Part shown: positions 18,842 through 27,824 of the stretch, piece by piece
Position numbering within the stretch: position 1 is the stretch's first letter
Layout: the number at the start of each line of letters is the position of its first letter
From: Deltaproteobacteria bacterium
GTDB lineage: Bacteria > Desulfobacterota > Binatia > Binatales > Binataceae
Length of the DNA stretch: 40,941 nt
Assembly (NCBI GenBank): GCA_003135855.1
Contig: PNBD01000015.1
Coordinates: 270,306-311,246 of the forward strand
Direction: 5' to 3'
The notes under the pieces: model-generated
The model's input: the letters and a program-made list of their open reading frames with translations, nothing else
Databases searched by the model: none
What the model was told of the DNA's origin: nothing
Program-made: the position numbers and the translations under genes

Positions 18842-21800
18842 TCACTAACTTCCTCTTTAGCTAGTAGGTCAGTGAGCAACGAATTCACTTCCTCATCCGA
18901 ATACTGGTCAAGACTTTCCAACCGATGTTCATTGATGCCGCCGTTTTGCTGCTCCCCGTTGCGGTGCGTAATTGCCGAGGAAAGCGGCACCGATGAGGTA
19001 GAAGTATCAGATGTAAGTAGTTGAAGCAGTTGCGCCGCCGCCTGTTCAACGCTAGGTCCCGAAAGAAATGTCACCATCGGCACATTCACGTCCAGGTCAA
19101 CCGCGATCCGATTCTTCAACTCGACCGCCATCAAGGAGTCCAGTCCAAGATTGCTAAGCGGTTGCTGTAGGTCGAGCTTGGATGCGGACACCCCGAGCAC
19201 TCGAGCCACTAGCTCAGTCAAGTAGGACTGCAATAAATTGCCGCGCTCCGCTGGTTGTGCGGCAAGGAGCGTACTCCTCTTCTCGCGCGCTTGACTCGCT
19301 TGTGGTGCGTTGTTGGCTTCCTCTCGCGCAAGCTCAGCGAGCAGTGGTGATTCGGTGCCAGCCGGATAAAACTGGCGATACGTTCGCCAGTCAACCGGCA
19401 CCGCCGCGACCTGGGTCGAGCGTTGCCGGAGCAATCGTTCCAACACTTGCAGCGCTTGCTCGGGTGCGATGCTCTTGATTCCGAGTAGCGCGAGACGTGT
19501 GGCGAGGCGCTTCCCTCCAGGCGTCTCCGCGAAGCCCAATCCGCTCCACGCTCCCCAATTGACGCTTAGCGCAGGCTGGCCTTGGGCGCTTCGATGATGA
19601 GCGAGGGCATCCAGGAAGGCGTTGGCCGCAGCATAGTTACCCTGGCCAGGCTGGCCTAAGAGGGAACCCGCGGAAGAGAAAAGTACAAAGAAGTCCAAGG
19701 GGGCGTCTTCGAGCAGGCGATGAAGCAGCCAGGCACCGATCATCTTGGGCCGCATAACCGAAGTTAGTGCTGCCGCATCGAGTTGCGTCAGTAGTCCATC
19801 CTGCAGAACTCCCGCCGCGTGCACTATTCCTCGAATCGGCGGCCATCCCTCAGATCGAAACTCATCTAGAAACGCGCTTAGCTGTACTTCATCCGCCACG
19901 TCTACCGGGGCAAGATGCACGCTCGCGCCTAAGGCTTCCAGTCCGCGAATCGCGGCAATTTGATGACTCAGCCGGCTCTCCGCTTCTACAGAGTTCCAGC
20001 GCGCGCGCGCCGGGAGCTTAGTGCGTCCCATGAGGATCAACCGCCGCGCCCCTTGCTCCACCATCCAGCGCGCGACTGAAAGGCCGAGGTCTCCCAAGCC
20101 ACCGGTGATCAGGTAGGTGCCATCACTGCGCCAGCTAAGGGGAACTTCCTGCGTGGCGGATCGACGCTTCCGCAGCAAACGGCCTACGTAGCGTCGCGCT
20201 TGTCGGAACGCAATCTGATCCTCTCCGTCTGGCGCGGAGATTTCTTGCCATAAATGATGAGCGGCATCGTCGAGCAGCGAAGCCCTGGGCTCCAGATCGA
20301 TCAGTCCGCCCCAGAGCATAGGGTGCTCCTGAGCTATCACGCGACCCAGTCCCCAAAGAGGCGCTTGGGCGGTGTCCAGAGGTAAAGCCTCTTCCCCCGC
20401 TGGCTGAGCTCCCCGCGTGATAAGCCACAAACGAGGACCCTGATGCCGTTCGACACGAGCGAGCTCCTGCACCAACCGTAAGACATTACCGCAGCCCAGC
20501 GACTGCGCTGCCTCCAGCGATGCCACTGTGGTCTCTTCTACACGACCAGCATCAAGACTCCAGAGATGGACAACCGCCCGGCAGATTGGCTGATCAGGTG
20601 CTAGCACTACCTCCAGGAGCTGTCGGAGGTCCTCTGGCCGCTCGGGACTGATGCGAAAATGACCACCGTCTGTGCGCTCGTACGAGTCCCCGCGAGTTAC
20701 AAGGATGCTTCGATCTCCTTGTGCGTTGATCAGTGCTCCGAGGGCTTCACCGACGTTGTTGCTGTCGGCAAAGATCAGCCAGTTACCCGGGCTGGTCGGC
20801 GCGGACGTTTCCTGGGATGGCTGTCCATTCGGACGCTCGCGTCGTTGCCATTGAAATTCGTAAAGCCAGTCGTCCAGATTCTCAATGGCAGCGCTCCTGG
20901 TATCGCGACTAACATTATCGAAGCGTAGTCCGAGAATTTCGACTGCTATGTGCCCGGTTTCATCCAGCAGCCGCACCTCTCCCTTGATCGTATCGGCCTC
21001 GCGTTCTTGCAGATGGGCGTGACTCCATAGATGCAAACCCGGACGACCGTGGATCCGAATCTCATCGATATGAGTGGGCATGTAGGTGCCCTGTTGGTCG
21101 CTTTCTGTTGCTTGAGCAGCTAGACCTGCTCCAAAGGTCTGGAAGCAGGCGTCTAGAGTCGCCGGGTTGAGTTGACCGGCTCCAAACTCTCGATTCGGCC
21201 CATCAGGAACTCTCACTTCTCCGAGCATTTCACCGTTGCATCGCCACAACTGAGTAATGCTCTGGAAAGATTCGCCATACTCGACACCACTTTCGCGAAG
21301 CCTTCGATAGTAGTCTTGTCCTGAGATCTGCTCCGAGCATCGAGCCTGGACCTTAGCGATCGCTTCCTGTTCGATAACCGGGGGAATGCCAGGGCTCTGC
21401 TGAAGGCAAATCTTGGCTGTCGCATGTAGTGTCCACGATCTATTGGCTAGCTCTACCTCGTGCGGGCAACTGTAGATATGAACGGACGCGGTACCGTTTG
21501 CGCCAGGAGCAACGATCACCTGAACGGTGCGCGTTCCGTCGTCAGGCAGGAAGAGGGCGCGTCGAAATTCCATGTCTTTCAACACAAAGGATTGTGACGA
21601 GAACGCCTCAGCCGCGGCGGCCCATGCCATCTCCAGATAGAGCGCAGCGGGGAGCACTGCGACACCTTCGATGCGATGATCATCGAGATAAGGCAACGCG
21701 CGCTTGTCGAGAGTGACTTCCCAGAAGTGCGTATCCGCTTGCGCCGATTTGAAATGCCGACCGAGAAGAGAATGCGTACCCGTTCGATCACGCGAGGCGT

Positions 21801-24800
21801 AATGCGATCGATCGCCGATCTCGCCCACTGGATCGTCCAGCCAACAACGCTCCCGCTGCCACGGGTAGGACGGAAGCTGAACGAATCGGCCTCCCTCTGG
21901 ATAAATTCGGCTCCACTCAATCGGATAGCCCAAGGTATAGAGGGCACCGAGCGATCCAAGCATGACCGAGTGTTCTTCTTCCTCACGCCGCAAGGAAGGA
22001 AGCACACTGCCTTCATTGCGAGAGTGATTAAGTCCTTGCTGAATGCTACTGAGTAAAATGGGATGCGGACTGACCTCCAGAAAGATGTCATGTCCATCTT
22101 CCAGCAACTGCTCAACCGCAGTTGAAAAGAGCACCGGCTCTCGGAGGTTTCTCGTCCAATAGAGCGGGTCGAAGCTCAAGCCGTCGCCAACCTGGCCGGT
22201 TACCGTCGAGTAGATCGGCATCGATGCGGGTCGAGGATCCAGCCCTTCCAACGCCTGCAACAAGTCGGCGCGCAAGGGATCCATCTGCGGGCTATGAGCG
22301 GCAAAATCTACTTTGACCATTCGGCAGAAGATGTTCTGACGCTGCAATCGATCCACGATTGTTTCCAGCGCTTCGGGATCTCCCGACAAAACCGTCGACG
22401 TGAGGCCATTGCTGACAGCGATCGATACCCGATCTTCGTAGCCGGCCAGGGCGCGCCGAGCGTCCGCGATGGAAAGTTCCACCGACGCCATCGCTCCGTG
22501 CCCAATCGTCGGCTTCACCACGCGACTGCGCGCGCAAATCACTCGTGCCGCATCTTCGAGGCTTAGCGCGCCAGCGACGTGAGCGGCCGCAACCTCACCC
22601 ATGCTGTGACCCACGACGGCGTGCGGCTCAATACCCCAGGATCGCCACAGCGCCGTCAGCGCCACCTGAATCGTAAACAGCGCAGGCTGCAGGATGTCGA
22701 TTTCGTTCAACCGGGAGTGAGCCGTATCGGTGGTGGTGAGTTCCGCAAGCAAGGACCAGTCTCCGTAGGGACGCATCGCGCGGTCGCAGCGTTCCACGGC
22801 TTCGCGAAAGACCGGTTGCTGCTCCAAGAGCGTTCGCCCCATCCCAAACCATTGGGACCCTTGCCCAGGAAACACAAAAACTAGTTTTCTCTGTCGATCC
22901 GAAAGCTTGCGGCCGGAAGACAGCCCCGGACGAGCTTCTTCCCGTGAATAAGCTTCCAAGCCTTCAGTCAGTTGCTCCGCCGACTTGCCGGTCACACTGA
23001 GACGGTAGTCGTGATGGCTCCGCCGCATACTGGCGCTGTAACAGATGTCGTGCAGGGACGCCGTGGACTCCGAGCGAGTCAGAACGTCCCGGTAGACTTG
23101 AGCAACCGATCGGAGAGCCTCCGGGCTGCGCGCCGACAGCGGCAGCAGGTATGCGGATTTAGCATCGCGAGTTTCGTTCTTGCGTTCCGCCACGTGTCTT
23201 TCCGAATCGGATCGAGGAGCTTCTTGCAAAACTACATGGGCATTGGTGCCGCCAAAACCAAATGAACTCACCCCGGCCAATGCTGGAGCCGCATCCGTAG
23301 GCCATCGATCCAAAGTAGTCTGCACTCGCAGCGGGAGCTGATCAAAAGGGATGTGCGGGTTGGGCTCCTCGAAATGCAGGCTAGGTGGGATCTCCCGATA
23401 CTTCAGCGCCAGCGCCACCTTGATTAAGCCAGCGACACCCGCTGCGGCTTCAAGGTGACCCAGGTTGGTTTTGACCGAGCCAACACGACATGGGCGCTCG
23501 GGAGGACGGTCCACAGCTAGCACCGCGCCCAAGGCTTTCGCTTCGATCGGATCGCCTAAGAGTGTGCCGGTGCCATGGGCCTCGACATATTGAACGTCGC
23601 CGGGCGAGACCTCGGCTCGCCGATAGGCTTCGCGGAGGACCGCTTCCTGGGCGAGAGGATTCGGCGCCATCAGTCCGTTGCTACGTCCGTCCTGATTCAC
23701 CGCGCTGCCACGAATGACGGCATAGATCGAATCACCGTCGCCCAAGGCCTTCGATAGCGGTTTGAGAACGACGATCCCGGCGCCTTCACTGCGAACGTAG
23801 CCGTTAGCTCGCGCATCGAAGGCTTTGCAGCGTCCGTCGGGAGCCATCGCCCCAGCTTTGCTGAAATTGATCGTAATCGCCGGCGAAAGGATCAGATTCA
23901 CGCCACCCGCCAAGGCCAGTGCGGACTCTCCGCTTCGCAGGCTGCTGCAGGCTTGGTGGACCGCGACGAGTGATGACGAACAGGCGGTATCGAGGGCAAT
24001 ACTCGGTCCGCGGAAATCGAATACATACGAGATACGGTTGGCGGCGATGCTTAATGCGTTGCCGGTCCCCGCGTACGCATCGATGCGCTCAAAGTCATGC
24101 AACTGTATGCGGCCATAGTCGTTGTTCGAGATGCCGATGAACACACCAGTGGGCGTGCCTGCCAGCCGCTCGCGCATTTGTCCGGCATCTTCCAGCGCTT
24201 CCCAGGTCACCTCGAGCAACAGACGTTGCTGCGGGTCCATTCGCGCAGCTTCCCGCGGCGAGATACCAAAGAAATGCGGATCGAACTGATCGACCTGCTC
24301 GATGAAACCGCCCCAGCGCGTGGCCATCTTGCCCGGGGCCGCCGGATCGGGATCGTAAAAATCGTTCAGGTTGAAGCGCTCCGCGGGAACTTCCCGGATT
24401 GCATCTACGCCATTGCGAAGTAGGTTCCAGAAAGCTCGCGCGTCCTTTGCGCCGGGAAAGCGGCAGCCAATGCCGATGATGGCGATCGGTTCGGCATTTG
24501 TCTCCCGAACCCAACTCACATCGGTGGCCGACTGCGACGGGCTCGATGAATCCGCCAGGTGGTGCGCGAGAGCTTCGATGGTCGGACACTCGTATGCCAG
24601 CTCAGCCGGAAGCTGTCGTCCCAGCCATTCTGCGAGTTCACCCGAGAGACTGACCAGCTCGGTGGATCCCAAACCGTAGCTGGCGAATGGTTCCGCGACG
24701 TCTATTTCGTTCGCTTCGATTTCCAGCAGCGCGGAAAGTCTGGATACCAGCCAAGCCTGGATCGCTTCCGCGCCGGGATCTAAATTCCCGTTCTCGCGGT

Positions 24801-24855
24801 GTCCGTTTCGCTCCGCATGATGCGGCAAAGCGCCGTTAATTCGACTTCCAGCCAT
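18838..24855 (-). CDS. Type I modular polyketide synthase, ACP-KS-AT-DH-KR-ACP
   Basis: A 2005-residue enzyme, numbered from the ATG at 24855. That ATG overlaps the FAAL stop as TAATG; a longer in-frame reading is possible but unnecessary. Domains: N-terminal ACP (Ser64 in GLGSTEL); KS with Cys292 (DTACSSS), His427 (EAHGTGT) and His467 (KTNLGH); AT with Ser751 (GHSMGE); DH with His1060 (DHRIEGVAVLP) and Asp1235 (DACFQ); a structural KR half and a catalytic KR (TGGLGDLG at 1584, Tyr1741, Asn1745); and C-terminal ACP (Ser1907 in LGLDSL). No enoylreductase is present. The AT has FAAHS at about 851-855, between the malonyl (HAFH) and methylmalonyl (YASH) patterns, so the extender unit is open. 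In the KR, VLQDG keeps the last Asp of the LDD motif, which favours a B-type alcohol. The C-terminal LDQYSDEEVNSLLTDLL looks like a short docking helix for the next protein. Confidence 0.95.
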   Translation of the reverse strand: MAGSRINGALPHHAERNGHRENGNLDPGAEAIQAWLVSRLSALLEIEANEIDVAEPFASYGLGSTELVSLSGELAEWLGRQLPAELAYECPTIEALAHHLADSSSPSQSATDVSWVRETNAEPIAIIGIGCRFPGAKDARAFWNLLRNGVDAIREVPAERFNLNDFYDPDPAAPGKMATRWGGFIEQVDQFDPHFFGISPREAARMDPQQRLLLEVTWEALEDAGQMRERLAGTPTGVFIGISNNDYGRIQLHDFERIDAYAGTGNALSIAANRISYVFDFRGPSIALDTACSSSLVAVHQACSSLRSGESALALAGGVNLILSPAITINFSKAGAMAPDGRCKAFDARANGYVRSEGAGIVVLKPLSKALGDGDSIYAVIRGSAVNQDGRSNGLMAPNPLAQEAVLREAYRRAEVSPGDVQYVEAHGTGTLLGDPIEAKALGAVLAVDRPPERPCRVGSVKTNLGHLEAAAGVAGLIKVALALKYREIPPSLHFEEPNPHIPFDQLPLRVQTTLDRWPTDAAPALAGVSSFGFGGTNAHVVLQEAPRSDSERHVAERKNETRDAKSAYLLPLSARSPEALRSVAQVYRDVLTRSESTASLHDICYSASMRRSHHDYRLSVTGKSAEQLTEGLEAYSREEARPGLSSGRKLSDRQRKLVFVFPGQGSQWFGMGRTLLEQQPVFREAVERCDRAMRPYGDWSLLAELTTTDTAHSRLNEIDILQPALFTIQVALTALWRSWGIEPHAVVGHSMGEVAAAHVAGALSLEDAARVICARSRVVKPTIGHGAMASVELSIADARRALAGYEDRVSIAVSNGLTSTVLSGDPEALETIVDRLQRQNIFCRMVKVDFAAHSPQMDPLRADLLQALEGLDPRPASMPIYSTVTGQVGDGLSFDPLYWTRNLREPVLFSTAVEQLLEDGHDIFLEVSPHPILLSSIQQGLNHSRNEGSVLPSLRREEEEHSVMLGSLGALYTLGYPIEWSRIYPEGGRFVQLPSYPWQRERCWLDDPVGEIGDRSHYASRDRTGTHSLLGRHFKSAQADTHFWEVTLDKRALPYLDDHRIEGVAVLPAALYLEMAWAAAAEAFSSQSFVLKDMEFRRALFLPDDGTRTVQVIVAPGANGTASVHIYSCPHEVELANRSWTLHATAKICLQQSPGIPPVIEQEAIAKVQARCSEQISGQDYYRRLRESGVEYGESFQSITQLWRCNGEMLGEVRVPDGPNREFGAGQLNPATLDACFQTFGAGLAAQATESDQQGTYMPTHIDEIRIHGRPGLHLWSHAHLQEREADTIKGEVRLLDETGHIAVEILGLRFDNVSRDTRSAAIENLDDWLYEFQWQRRERPNGQPSQETSAPTSPGNWLIFADSNNVGEALGALINAQGDRSILVTRGDSYERTDGGHFRISPERPEDLRQLLEVVLAPDQPICRAVVHLWSLDAGRVEETTVASLEAAQSLGCGNVLRLVQELARVERHQGPRLWLITRGAQPAGEEALPLDTAQAPLWGLGRVIAQEHPMLWGGLIDLEPRASLLDDAAHHLWQEISAPDGEDQIAFRQARRYVGRLLRKRRSATQEVPLSWRSDGTYLITGGLGDLGLSVARWMVEQGARRLILMGRTKLPARARWNSVEAESRLSHQIAAIRGLEALGASVHLAPVDVADEVQLSAFLDEFRSEGWPPIRGIVHAAGVLQDGLLTQLDAAALTSVMRPKMIGAWLLHRLLEDAPLDFFVLFSSAGSLLGQPGQGNYAAANAFLDALAHHRSAQGQPALSVNWGAWSGLGFAETPGGKRLATRLALLGIKSIAPEQALQVLERLLRQRSTQVAAVPVDWRTYRQFYPAGTESPLLAELAREEANNAPQASQAREKRSTLLAAQPAERGNLLQSYLTELVARVLGVSASKLDLQQPLSNLGLDSLMAVELKNRIAVDLDVNVPMVTFLSGPSVEQAAAQLLQLLTSDTSTSSVPLSSAITHRNGEQQNGGINEHRLESLDQYSDEEVNSLLTDLLAKEEVSE

Positions 24856-26660
24856 TACTGATTCTTCGCGGAGTACTCCAGCGTCCCGTCGCGAAACCGA
24901 GCCTCGCAAACACCGCGCTGAACCTTGCCGCTGGGAGTCCGCGGAACGCCTCCCAATTTGAGCAATACGACCGCATGCACCCGCACGTCATGGTCTTCCG
25001 CCACCGCGCCCCGAATGGCGCGAACCACGGCGTCGGCGTCCGCTGGAGACCGCCCGTTCGAATGGCTGCCGTTTGAATGAGCGCGCGATTCGCCATTCAG
25101 TTGATGTCGCTCCGGTTGATAGTGGCGCTCGACCTCGACTGCAATGATCAGACGTTCCTCGTCGGCGACATCGACTGAGAACGCCACACAACCACCCGGC
25201 CGCACAGCCGCATGACTCTGCTCCACGGTCAATTCGATGTCGTGGGGATAGAGATTGCGGCCGGCGATGATGATCAGATCCTTAAGCCGGCCGGTGACAA
25301 AAAGCTCGCCGTCTTTCAAGAATCCCAAATCGCCCGTGCGCAGAAACGGACCCTCACCGCTATCTGCGAGGCAGGCGTGGAAGGTGAGCTCGGTTTCCTC
25401 GGGCCGGTTCCAATAGCCCTGGGTCACGCTCGGACTCGATATCCAAATCTCCCCGACCTCATCCGGTGCACACGCGGTCATCGATTCAGGATGAACGATA
25501 ACGATTTTTGTGTCTGACATCGCGTGACCGCATCCCACAAGCGTGCGGACGTTTAACTGCTGGTCGGAGGTCTCTGCGACGCCGTTGTGTTCAAGCGCTG
25601 CAGCCTGGGTCGTGCACAGGATGGGCTCATCTTTCACAAATCCACCCGCCACGATCAGAGTGGCTTCGGCGAGTCCGTAACACGGGTAGAAGAAGTTCGG
25701 CCGGAAACCACAAGATCCAAACGTCGCTGCAAACCGTTTCAGGGTGTCCGCTCGGATTGGCTCGGCGCCGCTGTACGCTACCCTCCAATTGCTGAGGTCG
25801 AGCGCGCTCTGCTGCTCGGGAGTAATTTTACGAGCGCACATTTCGTAAGCGAAGTTGGGACCTCCACTGATCGTGGCTTGGTAGTGCGAAACAGCCTCCA
25901 GCCAGCGCACCGGCCGCTGAAGAAAGGACTGCGGCGGCATCAGAACGCACCCACGTCCTCCATACAGAGGTTGGACAATACCATTGTTAAGTCCCATATC
26001 GTGGAAAACCGGGAGCCAGGTCACAGAGAAATCGTCCGATCCAATCTCGAATGCCTGACTGATATGGGCCGAGTTCTCGAGCAGATTCCCGTGACTGACC
26101 ATCGCGCCTCGCGGTACGGCGGTGGAGCCCGAAGTGTATTGGAGCAAAGCCAGCGTGTTGCTGGTCGCCGCAGGGTCCTGCCATTCCTCAGCCGCGCCGC
26201 TGACAACCACGTCGGTTGCCAACCAGCGCATCGTCCGTAGTTCAGGAGCTTGCGCGAACAAACCCTCGAGCTTTGAGAGGATCGATGACGTGGTCAGCAC
26301 CAGCGTCGGTTGCGCATCGTTTGCGATGGCCCGAAACCTGGTGAGAGTCCGCTGCGGCCGGGCCATGTTCGGCAAGGGCAAAGGAACGGCGATGACGCCG
26401 GCATACATGCATCCAAAAAAGGCGGGGATGAACTCAAGACCCGATGGATAGAGTAATAGAGCGCGCTCTCCGCTTGCTCGGTAGCCTTGGAGCAATGCGC
26501 CAATAGCGCGTGCTTGCCAGTCCAAGGCCGCCAAGGTCAATTTCGCTCCTTCTGTTTCTCCGTCGACCAGGTAGGTGTACATCCGCAGGTCTGGCTGCCG
26601 GAGCGCCCGCCCGTGCAGAAGGTCGACGAGCGTAGAAGGTTTCGCGTTAGTTCGATTCAC
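24855..26660 (-). CDS. Fatty acyl-AMP ligase (FadD32/FAAL type)
   Basis: A 601-residue acyl-adenylating enzyme. It has the ATP-binding QYTSGSTAVPRG at 174-185, VTWLPVFHDMGL at 213-224 (very typical of FAALs), SGGPNFAYE near 265, YPCYGLAEATL near 325-335, RTGDLGF at 441-447, and a C-terminal catalytic Lys579 in RTPSGKVQR. FAALs make fatty acyl-adenylates and pass them to an ACP instead of CoA. The next gene begins with a lone N-terminal ACP, so this enzyme is the natural loader of the PKS. The acyl chain length cannot be read. The C-terminal subdomain contains a polar low-complexity insert (HSNGSHSNG) at about 528-536. It is the first intact gene of the biosynthetic operon, and its stop shares a base with the PKS start. 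Confidence 0.95.
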   Translation of the reverse strand: MNRTNAKPSTLVDLLHGRALRQPDLRMYTYLVDGETEGAKLTLAALDWQARAIGALLQGYRASGERALLLYPSGLEFIPAFFGCMYAGVIAVPLPLPNMARPQRTLTRFRAIANDAQPTLVLTTSSILSKLEGLFAQAPELRTMRWLATDVVVSGAAEEWQDPAATSNTLALLQYTSGSTAVPRGAMVSHGNLLENSAHISQAFEIGSDDFSVTWLPVFHDMGLNNGIVQPLYGGRGCVLMPPQSFLQRPVRWLEAVSHYQATISGGPNFAYEMCARKITPEQQSALDLSNWRVAYSGAEPIRADTLKRFAATFGSCGFRPNFFYPCYGLAEATLIVAGGFVKDEPILCTTQAAALEHNGVAETSDQQLNVRTLVGCGHAMSDTKIVIVHPESMTACAPDEVGEIWISSPSVTQGYWNRPEETELTFHACLADSGEGPFLRTGDLGFLKDGELFVTGRLKDLIIIAGRNLYPHDIELTVEQSHAAVRPGGCVAFSVDVADEERLIIAVEVERHYQPERHQLNGESRAHSNGSHSNGRSPADADAVVRAIRGAVAEDHDVRVHAVVLLKLGGVPRTPSGKVQRGVCEARFRDGTLEYSAKNQ

Positions 26661-26683
26661 TCGTGGCTGACCCGGCGTGCTCG

Positions 26684-26899
26684 CTATGCGACACGCATGT
26701 TCGTGGAGTTACCTGGTTGATCCACAAGCACAGCGATTTCTCGGCCTTGGCGAGCGGCCAGATGGCGCTCAAATCGGGCCAGGTGCTCGGTGACGCCAAG
26801 TCGCGAAGCGTCTAAAAGTCGCGAAGCGTCCAAGCCGAGTCGGCGCGCAAAATCCGTCAGTTCCGTGTTGGAAAACCCACGAGAATGCTTCTTCCCGTC
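26684..26899 (-). pseudogene. Probable 3' remnant of an unrecognised gene ahead of the FAAL gene
   Basis: A 71-codon open stretch, bounded upstream by an in-frame TGA (26900-26902) and ending in TAG, with no start codon except an internal ATG four codons before the end. The reading looks like protein: it has LTDFARRLGLD, then LDASRL twice, HLARFERHLAARQG and EIAVLVDQPG, with helical heptad-like spacing and a codon choice like the neighbours. An exact 18-nt-period duplication inside it keeps the frame. I do not recognise the family. The same frame upstream of the TGA (to about 27343) is also open, so one nonsense change could have split a longer gene. It ends 23 nt before the FAAL start on the same strand, as a former first operon gene would. 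Coding is inferred, not shown. Confidence 0.4.
26798..26830. repeat. Short tandem duplication, 18-nt period
   Basis: Two identical 15-nt copies (AAGTCGCGAAGCGTC) begin at 26798 and 26816, separated by three bases. On the minus strand they encode LDASRL twice in the same frame of the gene remnant at 26684-26899. Confidence 0.9.
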
Positions 26900-26902
26900 T
26901 CA

Positions 26903-27545
26903 CCCGCGCAAGATCGGCTCGCCGCAGTGCCGCAGTGCCGTTTGGATGTTCAAGTTTCGGTTCAGTGAGTCATTATTTATCGCAACAGGGAGTTCGGGGA
27001 AACGAGACGTTCCCACGGACTTCCCGTTTTGTTCTTCAGAGCACCAAATGGCGAACCCAAACAGCCCTTCGAGAGACACCGTTAGTTCCTGATCGCGCCG
27101 TCGCAACTGGTCCGGGCTCGGAAGATACCGACGATATCGGCGCTGGCGGATGAAGCAGTCTGATACGAGCTGCTCTCGACGTGAAATTCCCTGATCAACA
27201 GATAAAAACACCGCGACGAGCGAGTGCACACGCTTTGTGCCAGCCCTTTTCACGCATCCAATCGTGAGGATTCCGGCACACAAAGTGCCGCTTAAGAAAA
27301 GACGCTGGCCCTGCTTTGTCTCCTGCGCCAAGCGAGCCGCCAAGCGAACCGATCGACCGCCAACCGTCGCAGGTGCTCGGAGAGTTCAAGGGGCCATGGG
27401 CGGAGCCGGCAGTTCCCGCGACTGGCCCAATGCTGATGCCGCCGCGCGACTCAATGGCTATGCCTCGCGGCGATATCTACAGGTCTTTTCGTTGATGTCC
27501 AAAAATCTGGGCGTCGCTGCGTGTGAGATCGGATGACAAGCGAAT
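26903..27545. other. Region without a supported gene between the two divergent gene sets
   Basis: About 640 nt between the cluster's head remnant (minus strand) and the small membrane gene (plus strand). Several short open frames exist on both strands. None has a recognisable motif or a convincing start, apart from the minus-strand frame to about 27343 that continues the remnant described at 26684-26899. The promoter of the biosynthetic operon should lie here or just inside the remnant. I could not identify a clear sigma-70 -35/-10 pair. The right edge carries the shared 29-nt element. Confidence 0.5.
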
Positions 27546-27574
27546 TGTGCGGCGATTTTTCACGCCGTTTGGAT
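27546..27574 (+). promoter_or_regulatory. Shared upstream element, copy A
   Basis: A 29-nt stretch matching 25 of 29 positions of 37942-37970. Both copies begin TGTGCGG, share the invariant core ATTTTTCACGCC and end in TTTG(G/T)AT. Copy A ends 15 nt before the ATG of the small membrane protein and just before its GGAG ribosome site. It may be a promoter (with the TTTGGAT end as a -10-like part) or an operator. Confidence 0.5.
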
Positions 27575-27589
27575 AGGAGCTTGAAGATA

Positions 27590-27784
27590 ATGGAAGCGAA
27601 ATTAGGCACGAATTACCGGCATTTCACCAGAGTTACGCCTCACGAAACGAAGATCGTTCACCCGCGCGCGATTTCGTACGGCTCTTATACCGAAGGCGTA
27701 GCGATGCAGGCGCTGGTGCTGATTGGACTGGCGATTCTCACCGCAATGACGGTTTCGATGCTGGTCGTTTTCAAAATCATCTAG
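27590..27784 (+). CDS. Small single-pass membrane protein, unknown function
   Basis: A 64-residue protein. I chose the ATG at 27590 because GGAG lies 10 nt upstream; a longer in-frame GTG/ATG-type extension to 27533 would read through the shared regulatory element. The N-terminal half is polar and basic (TRVTPHETKIVHPRAISYG), followed by one hydrophobic helix, LVLIGLAILTAMTVSMLVVF, and a very short tail. It resembles small stress-response membrane proteins in shape only; I recognise no family. The dehydrogenase gene follows after 40 nt on the same strand. The upstream element is shared with the secreted-protein gene at 38043, which suggests joint regulation. Confidence 0.65.
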   Translation: MEAKLGTNYRHFTRVTPHETKIVHPRAISYGSYTEGVAMQALVLIGLAILTAMTVSMLVVFKII

Positions 27785-27824
27785 GAATTTACTCGGGCAT
27801 ATTCCATCGGAGGGCATCACGACA

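Noticed and set aside
24855-24909. Longer PKS start at 24909
   Set aside because: The added 18 residues overlap the FAAL C-terminus; the ATG at 24855 makes a standard TAATG stop-start overlap and is followed by a normal linker to the ACP.
26900-26902. In-frame TGA read as selenocysteine
   Set aside because: No selenocysteine-insertion hairpin was evident, the gene is unrecognised, and there is no Cys-containing homologue to compare; a nonsense change is simpler.
27237-27536. A 99-residue plus-strand open frame left of the small membrane gene
   Set aside because: The composition is Arg/Pro/Ala-rich, there is no ribosome binding site and no motif, and it sits in a region with many similar spurious frames.
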